Assembly: GCA_914767885.1 (NCBI GenBank)
Contig: CAJZBQ010000045.1
Span: 275,001 to 339,000, forward strand
Direction of reading: 5' to 3'
From: Blepharisma stoltei
Taxonomy: Eukaryota > Ciliophora > Heterotrichea > Heterotrichida > Blepharismidae
Length of the DNA: 64,000 nt
Below, one piece after another: positions 1 to 13,154 of the stretch. The notes beneath the pieces were generated by a model that searched no databases, was not told the DNA's origin, and saw only the letters and a program-made list of their open reading frames with translations. The position numbers and the translations under genes were made by a program. Position 1 is the stretch's first letter. Each line of letters starts with the position of its first letter.

Positions 1-396
1 GAGGGCTATCGGTTTGGAAGAGCAGCACACCCTTTGTGCTGTCCGGTGCACCTCCTTCGGCCCTTGAAAATTTGAGGGAAATCTTATCGCTCGCCTGGCC
101 GTACCCATAACCGCATCAGGTCTCCAAGGTTAGCAGCCTCTAGTACGTAGAACAATGTAGATAAGGGAATTCGGCAAATTAGATCTGTAACTTTGGGAAA
201 AAGATTGGCTCTGAGGGCCAGGTCTTGGGCCTTTTGACCTCTTCATAGCTTCGCAGGAAGGGGCGACCTGACCAGCGTTAGCGACTGTTGAGCCAGGAGT
301 AACCCAGGACAGCGAATGGCTAACTCAGAACTGGAGCAGCGAGGGGAATCCGACTGTTTAATTAAAACAAAGCATTGTGAAGGCCTCAAAAGGTGT

Positions 397-450
<54 letters not shown>

Positions 451-451
451 T

Positions 452-490
<39 letters not shown>

Positions 491-556
491 TGGGTTAAAA
501 AAAATCCATAAATATTTACTAGTAAATTTACTATAAAAATAATTTATTTTTTCTCC

Positions 557-563
<7 letters not shown>
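491..563 (+). other. 73-bp AT-rich insertion in LSU rRNA
   Basis: Conserved rRNA reads CTCTCTT directly followed by AAGGTAGCC. Here CTCTCTT occurs at 484-490 and again at 557-563, with 66 AT-rich bases between. Removing one repeat plus the spacer restores the universal sequence. The spacer contains a small palindrome around TTACTAGTAA. It is too short for a group I intron and has no GT..AG ends. It could be an eliminated germline segment or an unusual rRNA intron; the flanking 7-bp repeat looks like a target duplication. Confidence 0.8.
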
Positions 564-599
<36 letters not shown>

Positions 600-1106
600 T
601 GCATGAATGGATTAACGAGATTCCTACTGTCCCTATCTACTATCTAGCGAACCCACAGCCAAGGGAACGGGCTTGGCAGAATCAGCGGGGAAAGAAGACC
701 CTGTTGAGTTTGACTCTAGTCTGGCTTTGTGAAATGGCGTAGGAGGTGTAGACAAGTGGGAGCCCTGCGACCTTGAAAAACCACTACTCTTGATGTCATT
801 TTACTTACCTCGTGAGGTAGCGACCATTCGTGGTTCTAGCTTTGCTTGCTAAGCGAGAGACAGAGCCAGGTAGGGAGTTCGGCTGGGGCGGCACATCTGT
901 TAAACAGTAACACAGGTGTCCTATGGCAAGCTCAAAGAGAACAGAAATCTCTTGTAGACCAAAAGGGGAAAAGCTTGCTTGATTTTGATTCTCAGTACGA
1001 ATACAAACCGCGAAAGCGTGGCCTATCGATCCTTTGCTTTTTAAAAGTCTTAAACCAGAGGTGTCAGAAAAATTACCACAGGGATAACTGGCTTGTGGCA
1101 GCCAAG

Positions 1107-1180
1107 CTGGCTCCTAATATTTAATAAAAATTCTTATAGGAAATTATATATAGAAAAATAATAAATAATTTACAGCCAAG
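1107..1180 (+). other. 74-bp AT-rich insertion in LSU rRNA
   Basis: The conserved GGCAGCCAAGCGTTCATAGC is split: CAGCCAAG is present at 1099-1106 and repeated at 1173-1180, with 66 bases of AT-rich DNA between them. Deleting 74 bp restores the invariant rRNA. Same spacer size and same architecture (short direct repeat, no TA requirement) as the insertion at 491-563, but no clear sequence similarity to it. Confidence 0.8.
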
Positions 1181-1207
1181 CGTTCATAGCGACGTTGCTT
1201 TTTGATT

Positions 1208-1241
<34 letters not shown>

Positions 1242-1276
1242 GAATTCACCAAGTGTCGGATTGTTCACCCGCTAAT

Positions 1277-1331
<55 letters not shown>

Positions 1332-1695
1332 ATGAACTGATGTCGCTACAGTAATCCAACTCAGTACGAGAGGAACCGTTGGGTCAGATCACTGGTTCAT
1401 GCGATTTCCTGACAAGGAAGTGTCGCGATGCTACCATCTGTTTGATTATGGCTGAACGCCTCTAAGTCAGAATCAATGCTGGAACGCGACGTCCGCCAGT
1501 CACCTATGGAAACCATAATCCCACTCCCAACTGAGATCCTTGTCCAGGCGAAATGCTGAAGACGGCTTCTCAATGTACCAAATAGTGACTGGGACAAATC
1601 TTTTGCAGACCACTTACATGGAACGAGGGATTGTACGTACGAGAGTAAGCTTGTCTTACGATCTACTGAGATCCAGCCTCCTTCCTTCGATTTGT

Positions 1696-2567
1696 CACCC
1701 CCTGTATATTATTCTCTGCTGGGGTATGAGGGTTGACTTTATTGCCCAAAGATTTTATGAGTTGATAGTTTTAGCTGCTTATATAGATATTTAACTATGT
1801 ACTTTAATAGTATTTTCATATTTATAAATAATTTGGACTGGATATACTGAAAATAATTATTAATAAATAATTTTTAATTTAGCAAATTTATGTCAAGATG
1901 AAATTGGTCTTTATGTAAAGTGCGAATAGAAATAATTAAGTATACACATAATTATCTAATTTCAAACTTATTTTAAGTAATTATCACTTTAAGCTTACAA
2001 AGAATTAAATATTAAAATAAAATAGTTAATTCTTTTATTTTCAATATGCTATTATTAAAACTATAAGTTTTAATCATAATTCACACTATCTCTATGAAAG
2101 CTCTATAATCTATGGATTCTAAAATCAAAAAATGCTTAACTAGAAATTTATATTATAGCTAAACTTATTAATTAAAATAATTAAATTGGCATGATTATTA
2201 TGATATAATATAAAGCTGTTTTTAATTCACAAAGAAATTAATGCAAATCAATAGTATTTTTATAATATTAAAATTTATGATATTTCTAAAAAGCTAAATC
2301 ATATCATAGATTAAAAATATCAATTAAATGCTTATAAAAATAGTTTTCAAAAGAGAAATAGTAATTTAGATTTAAAAGGCCGAATATACAAATAAAATTA
2401 TCTTTTAATAATTTAATCTTTTACATCCTATATTGTTAACTTAAAAGCTAAGATATCTTCTAAATTTTAATAATCCTATCTCATCCTTACTAATTTTATT
2501 AAAACCATAAAATATTTTATTTTAATTAATATTTTATAACATTTTTATAAGACAAAATTAAGTAAAT
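1696..2567. other. AT-rich spacer after rRNA
   Basis: About 870 bp with no credible coding frame, tRNA or repeat from the families seen elsewhere in the window. It probably contains the rRNA 3' external spacer/terminator and the NSMAF 5' flank, but I see no specific signal. Confidence 0.6.
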
Positions 2568-6694
<4,127 letters not shown>

Positions 6695-6725
6695 CTGAAA
6701 TAATAAATAATAAAGCCAAATATTG

Positions 6726-7685
6726 ATGGAAAAAAGGAATTCTGTCTCTAATGTAAAATCAATGCAACTTACAAGATCAGATTTTACGCTTCCGTTGTTT
6801 AAAAGAAAAGTTTTCAGCAAAGAAAATAAGCCAGCTCAAGTCTATAATTGGAAAAGCAGCATCCCTGAGCGTTGAATAGAAATTAAAGGACTAGATCATT
6901 TTAAGCACGTTTCTGAGGCTTCTAATATAAAGAATACGTTGGACTTTTTGATAGCATCTCAAAAATACATCAATAAAATATCGCAGCCTGCTTTAGAAAA
7001 ATATCATTCCCCAAAAGAGCATAAATCTAAAAAGTCTTTGAAGCCAAAAACGTCAAAAGATCAAGGAAAACAAGTTTTTGAGTTTAATACACCAATATCG
7101 AAACATCTAGACCCTGAAAGAATTCCAATTAAGCCTCTTAAAAGTAAATCATCATTTACTGCTAGACAATGACCAAAAAAACGATTTACAAATAGTTTAA
7201 AAACAAAATATAGGGCTTTTGGTAAATGTTACAATATAAATATAAAGCCATGAATAATAGCAACTTAATTTAAAATAATATACCTTATAAAATCCAAATT
7301 TTTCCAATTTGAAGATTACTTAATTCATGAAAATGAAAGTCTTCCATATATCCAGCCGGTTGCAGATAAATATACAATAACAAAATTTGCTCTTCCAAAT
7401 GGTTTAGTCTCAGCTCATAAAGAAAATGGTGAACCCGACATAAAAAACATTTCTACTCAAAGTAACCCGAGGCTTGAGGAGTTTTTAAAGCGTTTTGAAA
7501 AGAAAAGCAGCACAATAAATACACCAAAAGAAAGAAAAGGAGTCAATGGATGGAAGCTTACAAGAGGCTCTTTAAAATCTTTTCTAAAGAAGAAAATGCC
7601 ACCACAAAGGTCAAACTCCGACGGGCCGCTTATGATCGCTCCGAAAGAAGAAAATCCTCAGCCATCAAGCATCGACGAAATATAA
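6726..7685 (+). CDS. Unknown basic, Lys/Ser-rich protein, probably interrupted once
   Basis: Starts MEKRNSVSNVKSMQLTRSDF and reads through TGA (Trp) at the ERWIEIKG segment. Low-complexity, basic, no recognised domain. A single in-frame TAA near 7265 separates a first part (ending KPWIIAT) from a second in the same frame (FFQFEDYLIHENESLPYIQP to PSSIDEI). Removal of a TA-bounded segment of about 63-75 bp between roughly 7211 and 7287 would join them; several boundaries fit equally well, so I do not choose. It could instead be two genes, but the second part has no good start codon. Confidence 0.6.
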
Positions 7686-7710
7686 ATAGATAATAAAATT
7701 GTAATTAATA

Positions 7711-8517
7711 ATGGCACAATTGCTTAAGGCTGAAAAGAAGATAAGAAATAAAGAAAATCGAGAAAGCACCAGACCACACACAGTAATGGAGTTTGAAAAG
7801 GCTCTTTTAACTTCTCCTAGATCTTCGTTTTTATGAATCCATTATGCAGCAATGCTAATAGAAACCCAAGGCCCTGATTCTGGTCGAGAGCTTCTTAAAA
7901 GAGCCATTTCCAAGCTAGACCCAACTGAAGAAAGAGAAAAGCTTAATCTTCATCTTGCCTTGATAAATCTAGAGTCACATTATGGTGACTCAGACTCATT
8001 TGACGACTCCATAGAGCAAGCATTATTAACTAATAACCCAGAATTAATTTACAGACACAAAGCAAAAAAGCAGATCGATAAAGGAAATTTCGAAGAAGCT
8101 GAAGAAACTTTGAATTATATTTGTAAAAAATTCAACAAAAGTATCGAAAATTGGGCACTTTTGTGCAAGTTTTTTTTAAAAGACAAAAAAGATGAAGACG
8201 GGTTCAAAGAAGCTATGAGGCGAGGCTTACAATCAACAGATAACTCTATTGAGCTTAAAAAGAGGATTGCAGTGATGGAATACGAATATGGGTCACAAGA
8301 AAGAGGAAGGACCATTTTCGAAACACTTATTGCAGACAAGCCAAATAGAGCTGACCTCTGAAGAGTTTATATAGGCATGGAAATAAAATACAACACACAC
8401 GAACAAGTAAACGAATTATTTGAAAAAGTTTTAACAGTCAAATTGAGCAGATCCAATCTCGAAAATTTTGAAAAAATGCATCAAGATTACCAAAGTAAGA
8501 TTAAAAATAAAAATTAA
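7711..8517 (+). CDS. Stand-alone RRP5/PDCD11 C-terminal HAT-repeat protein
   Basis: 268 residues matching the HAT/TPR tail of ribosome-biogenesis factor RRP5 (PDCD11): FEKALLTSPRSSFLWIHYAAMLIETQG, EEREKLNLHLALINLESHYG, VLTVKLSRSNLENF. In yeast and animals this tail follows many S1 RNA-binding domains in a protein of over 1700 residues. Here it starts with its own ATG after an intergenic gap and ends in TAA, and no S1 domain lies upstream. By family knowledge it acts in small-subunit processome and pre-rRNA cleavage; as a separate polypeptide it would have to work with an S1 protein encoded elsewhere. Two TGA codons are read as Trp at conserved Trp positions. No insertion. Confidence 0.85.
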
Positions 8518-8617
8518 TCTTATATATTTAATTGTTTTTAGCAGCTGTGTAAGCTTGACTTATCATCGCAAAGCGATTATTTACCTTCAGTTTTTTTTTA
8601 ATTCGGTAAGAACTATT

Positions 8618-8980
8618 TCATTCTTGCACTGAAAATTGTTTAAGCTTCCCTTCACAAAGATAAGGTGAGAGGATTCCTGCTGATTTTTTAGATTTTTCAA
8701 TGTGATTGAAAGATGTTTGTTTAGAACTTGACTGGATTAAACTGCCGAATTTTAGTTTTGATAAAATTAGTGGGAGTCTGTATTGCCGCTCTACATCATC
8801 ATATTTGTGCTCAGGTTCTGTTGATTTAGATCGGATTATATTTTCTTCGACTTTGATAACTGATGGGACTTCAACAATTAGCTTAAATGTTGGCTCTTTT
8901 CTTAAGGCAACAGATTTTGGTCGAAGCTTGGGCTTCTTGAGAGAAGAATGTCTGTGGCTCATTAGATCTTCAAATCTCAT
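8618..8980 (-). CDS. Small unknown basic protein
   Basis: 120 residues, MRFEDLMSHRHSSLKKPKL to GKLKQFSVQE, uninterrupted and rich in Lys/Ser. No recognisable domain. Convergent with the RRP5-like gene. Codon composition resembles neighbouring genes, and the open frame is longer than chance frames in this AT-rich DNA. Confidence 0.55.
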   Translation of the reverse strand: MRFEDLMSHRHSSLKKPKLRPKSVALRKEPTFKLIVEVPSVIKVEENIIRSKSTEPEHKYDDVERQYRLPLILSKLKFGSLIQSSSKQTSFNHIEKSKKSAGILSPYLCEGKLKQFSVQE

Positions 8981-9681
8981 TTTTTAGAGAATTATAGATT
9001 TTCCTCAAATTTTTGCAATAAATGTTGAATGAGTTGAGCTTCATTTTCGCTCTCTGGACAAATATGAAATATTTGCCTTATAGATTTTTAAAAATTTTAA
9101 CTCCATCTTCACAGCTTATGCAAAAGTTTAATGCTAATTTAGCTAAATATCACATATTAATTTTGTTATTATTAGGAAAAGTTAATTAATGCTAAGATTT
9201 ACAAACTAACCACGTTTGTTTGCCAAATCATCGAAGTGTTATTCAGTTCGACTTCGCACTAATCCAATTAATTATAAAAAAAAATTAAATGAAGAATTTA
9301 GAGATCCTGAAATACTAATAAATCTGGTTCTAAGTGACATACCGAATTATAAAAATAATGTTTTACAACAATCTTAAGGTGTATATTTTATAAATAAATA
9401 TAAATATTTTTAAAAGTTATTATTTTGAATTAATTACACGCTAAATTTCTTCTTTCTTTGTCTGTTCGATCATTGCAGAAATAATTATTCCTTAATTCAT
9501 TGTAAATTAAATGGTTTTATTTTGAAAAAATATAAAAGATATCTCAATAAAAAACCTCAAAAAATTATTAACTAAATTTGAAAAGAGTTAATAAATAAAA
9601 TTGAATTCTTATTTATCATAATTAAATGATGGTGATTAATTAATTTTACATCTTTAAAATAATTGTACGATATTTTTTACA
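8981..9681. other. AT-rich intergenic spacer
   Basis: About 700 bp with no plausible frame, RNA gene or repeat family member. It separates two genes both transcribed leftward. Confidence 0.6.
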
Positions 9682-12352
9682 TTACGATGATGCATTTGAA
9701 GGATCATCGCATAAGTATGTGGATTCATCATTATGCTTTTTAGTATCAATTAATAGTGCATCTTTAATCTCTTCCTCATCAGAGTCATCACAAATCACTT
9801 GCACGCTCGCTTTCCTTTCACGTCTGTATGGTGTTTTCGGTTCATCCTTCTTTTTATAATCATAAATCTTCTTCTGTAATTTAAGATTTTCAGGAAATTG
9901 CTCTTCAGGCTCCCTCATTAACCCCACTCTATTGATTTTATTGAATTTGTATTTAAAATTTCTAATTTTTCTCTTTGGCCCAGTCCCCATATGAGGATTT
10001 ATCATCCTATGCCTTGCTCTGTACTGCTCAATAGTCTTCATATCCACTCTCGAGCTAACAACCATATTTGTGCATTTTTTTGCGACATGGCCTTTTTCAT
10101 TGCAAAAATAGCATTTTATACCCAAAATTTTATAATTGCTATCCTCACATGATGATTTGAAGTAACGAAAAAGTTCAAAAATTTCCGGCTGTTTTTGAAG
10201 CTTTTCGATAACCATGACCCATTCAAGAGTCAAGACTTCAGTAAAATTTTCACACTGAGCTGAAGCAGTTCTTCTATGACCTGCAAAAAACCCGATTTCT
10301 CCAAAAATATTGTTTTTATTAAGGATAATGTAAGTGCAGCCTGTATTTTGATGAAAAATATTTACAGATCCTGAGGTAATGAAATAAAGTTTGCGGCTTC
10401 TTTCACCTTCCTCTAAGATTTCATCTCCAGGTGCAAAGGTTTCGAGCCTTAAAAGTTTTGTTATAGAAGTGATTGAGCTGACTCCCCCCCCCTTTTAAAT
10501 TGAAACAAAATATAGGTAAAATTCCTACTTTTTTGGGAATTTACCCCCCCTTTAAATTGAAACAAAATTTTTATTATAATAGAAAATTTTATAGGTAAAA
10601 ATCATTATTTTATATGTAAATACGTTAATACCCTATTTAATATGCTTCAAACATATAAGATTTAGAAATTAAACTCTATTTTGTCCAATTGTTCAATTTA
10701 TTGTCTCTTTAAATTTATATAATTTATTTTCTATAAAATTTTATCTCTGAAAAAATTTTATATATATAATTTTTTTTATAAAAAAATTTTCTTAACCCCC
10801 CTTTAAATTGAAACAAAAATTTTTTGTTTCAATTTAAAGGGGGAGTGAGTGAAAAAAATTTGGGAAAAGTTTTGCATAAGAGTAAGACTTTTCCATGCGT
10901 CCTTGAAGAAATTTCATCTCTTAAGTTATCACTTAAAAGCTTTAGAACGTCATCTTCACATATAGAAGATTCCTGGGAGTATCCTACAAAATCAATATAT
11001 CTTTTAACCTTATTTTGTAATTCTAATGGCAGCCTTAGCTTTTTCATATATCTTTTGACACCAATTATAAGGTCCCTTTTTTTTTGGTCAGCCTGATGGG
11101 AAGTCATTACAATGCTACTAATTTTTCCTAAAAGATAGGCATAATACCCACATGTGATCGCCATACAAATGATAGAAATAAATCTTTCATAAGGATTCAA
11201 AGCGTGCAAATCTCCGTATCCGACTGTATACATAGTGGTAAAAGCTCAATAAAGAGCCGTTATGTATTTTTCTTGTAAAGAAATCTGCATTTCTTCTTCT
11301 AATTCTATATTGTATATAAAAGAATTATATGATAAATGTTTTGCATAATTGCTGAACGTATAAAATGTGCATGCCGATCAGTGAGCAATAAACAATATTG
11401 CTAAGCCTGTTCAGGTTGTCATAATAAGCACTGAAAATAATTCGCTTGATATGATTTCTTCAATCTTAACAAAAATTGATCTCAATTTCAATATTCTAGC
11501 TAGCTTGAAGATCCTCACAAATCTTATCAATTTCAGCATTTTAAAAGTATTTGTTGATCCAGATATAATAGCCTCATAAGGAAACGAAGATGCCATGTCT
11601 AGTGCAAACCAGCTTTTTATATAATTAATTGCAATAGTTTTTCTGCTGCTTATCATAACTCCGCTCCTGAAAAAAGTTGTATTAAAATTCATAGCAATAT
11701 CAATAAAAAATATCAGTGAAAGCGATATTTCTAACTCACCCACTCTATGAGCGAACAAAAAAGTTCTGTTCGCTCACGGTGAGGGGTTATATAAATTTTA
11801 TAGTCTTTTTGTTCGAAATTTAAAAAAACCCAATTTGCAAAATTTATGTTTTAAAATGCAATTAAGTAGAATTAGCTCAACTTTTCATCATTTATATATC
11901 AATTTATTTTTTCAGAAAAAAATTAATATTAAAAAACTTTTTGTTCGCAAACAGAGGGTGGGCTTTCGGGCAAAAAATAGTGATTTTTCCAATGGTTTAG
12001 TCCGCTCAAGGAGGGTTTGGAGTAAGTACATAAATGAGCCTTCAAGTGTGTAATTAAAAGCAATTGAAAAGGGGATAATAAAGCCTTCATATAAAACAGA
12101 TATAATAATTAATAAATCTCATAAAACTCGTCATTGGCTTTCGGATTTAAATAAATACTTTTCATTACATGATTTTTCTTCGTGTATATTATTGAGCTGT
12201 ATTATTTCAGTATTTTTGCGTTTAAGTATTCTTGATTCTCCAGGAGTTGATGGAGTGTTACTTTCTTTTATTTTATTTATTTGTTCTTGGATATCTAATA
12301 AATAATCTTCTGAACCCGCAATAACAGTTGGTTTTCTGCCAATTATATCCAT
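9682..12352 (-). CDS. Voltage-sensor/cyclic-nucleotide-binding cation channel with C-terminal zinc knuckle
   Basis: After removal of 11735-12025 and 10482-10848 the gene reads 670 residues. Visible in order: S1 (WDLLIIISVLYEGFIIPFSIAF), S2 (LSLIFFIDIAMNF), an S4 with regularly spaced Arg/Lys (LKLIRFVRIFKLARILKLR), S5, pore signature TVGYGD, C-linker, a cyclic-nucleotide-binding domain (FAPGDEILEEGERSRKLYFI, NIFGEIGFFAGHRRTASAQC) and, unusual outside ciliates, a CCHC zinc knuckle CYFCNEKGHVAKKC before an acidic tail. TVGYGD implies K+ selectivity. Several Trp codons are TGA. Start ATG at 12352 gives a short cytoplasmic N terminus. Probably a plasma- or ciliary-membrane K+ channel. Confidence 0.92.
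10482..10845 (-). mobile_element. Class T element, family 2 (364 bp, TGA duplication) in the channel gene
   Basis: TGA at 10479-10481 and 10846-10848 (plus strand). Ends CTCCCCCC / GGGGGAG, then the family-2 motif TTTAAATTGAAACAAAA in inverted orientation. Removal joins the C-linker (FPKFFSL) to the cNMP domain (SSITSITKLLRLETFAPGDE) in frame. Confidence 0.9.
11735..12022 (-). mobile_element. Class T element, family 1 (288 bp, TAA duplication) in the channel gene
   Basis: TAA at 11732-11734 and 12023-12025. Carries GAGCGAACAAAA / TTGTTCGC motifs at both ends and the shared internal block. Removal joins S1-S2 loop residues EGSFMY to LEISLSLIFF in frame. The C-run ends are degenerate (CTCACCCACTC). 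Confidence 0.9.
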
Positions 12353-13154
12353 GATGTATTTAATTTAGATTTATTTAAAGTCCTTTTAGACACACCACAG
12401 TTATTATGAGAGTTTCAATATGGAAAAAAGTGGCCAGAATCCTTATTAAGTAAATTAGATGAAATGGCTGATTCATATATTAATATCTGATTATTTTATG
12501 TATTTTCATTATTATTTTTAATAAATGAATATTAGAGCTGCAAAATATCCTCAAAATATAAGGATTATTTATGTCATTTTAAATAAATTATTTTAGTCAT
12601 AAAGAATCAAATATTTATTTCAAGTTAGCAATATACAAAATAATAAATGTCTAAAATCAATAAAGAGATTTGGGAACTTTTGGAGAATTAAAATCTTTAG
12701 CGCGATTTTTATAAATTATCTTTGGCTTGATCTTTAAATTATTTGAATTTATATTTCTAGGAAATTTAAAAATTTGTATTGATAATGAAAAGAGAGAATT
12801 TAAGATATAAAATGAGGAGGTAAATAGAATAAGTAGATACTTCATATCTTAGGCATACTTATATTTTAAGATTTGTCTGTTTCATATTTTAAGCGTGTCT
12901 AGTTTTTTTTCCGGTTACATTTTTTATCAAAAGAAACCAATTAGTATCTCCCATATATAAAAATTCTAACTCAATGCATTTAACTTAACTTAAATTATTA
13001 TCGAGTAACTTTTAGCCCGTCACCCCATTTTTATGCATGCTGAATCAGTGTCAAAGCCATTTATCTTATGATTAATCCTAGAACTCTGCTTCCCATATTA
13101 ATAGCATTTAGCCATAGATTTAATTTAATCAAAATCACAAAGAGAATTTCTAAA
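12353..13154. other. Divergent intergenic spacer
   Basis: About 800 bp between divergently transcribed genes, AT-rich. A 62-residue minus frame at 12657-12845 begins with a hydrophobic stretch (MKYLLILFTSSFYILNSLFS) but has no other support. No RNA gene or repeat seen. Confidence 0.5.

Larger units (their letters stand above)
1..1695 (+). rRNA. Large-subunit (26S) ribosomal RNA, 3' part
   Basis: The sequence follows the eukaryotic LSU rRNA 3' region continuously: the stretch around 460-600 (GGCGGGAGTAACTATGACTC, then AAGGTAGCCAAATGCC), the peptidyl-transferase region (ACAGGGATAACTGGCTTGTG at about 1078-1097), the sarcin-ricin region (CTCAGTACGAGAGGAACCG at about 1360-1380) and the terminal CGATTTGT ending near 1695. 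The 5' part lies outside the window. Two insertions, at 491-563 and 1107-1180, interrupt otherwise invariant core sequence; without them the rRNA would be normal. The 3' end was placed by analogy with yeast 25S, so it may be off by a few bases. All open frames within it are chance. Confidence 0.96.

Noticed and set aside
484-563. Group I or spliceosomal intron in LSU rRNA
   Set aside because: Only 73 bp, no group I core, no GT..AG ends; the direct repeat fits insertion better. Kept as an unexplained insertion.
386-1794. Several open frames of 60-92 codons in 1-1800
   Set aside because: They overlap LSU rRNA on both strands and match conserved rRNA, not proteins.
12657-12845. 62-codon frame with signal-peptide-like start
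   Set aside because: Too short and AT-driven to support on sequence alone; mentioned only in the spacer entry.
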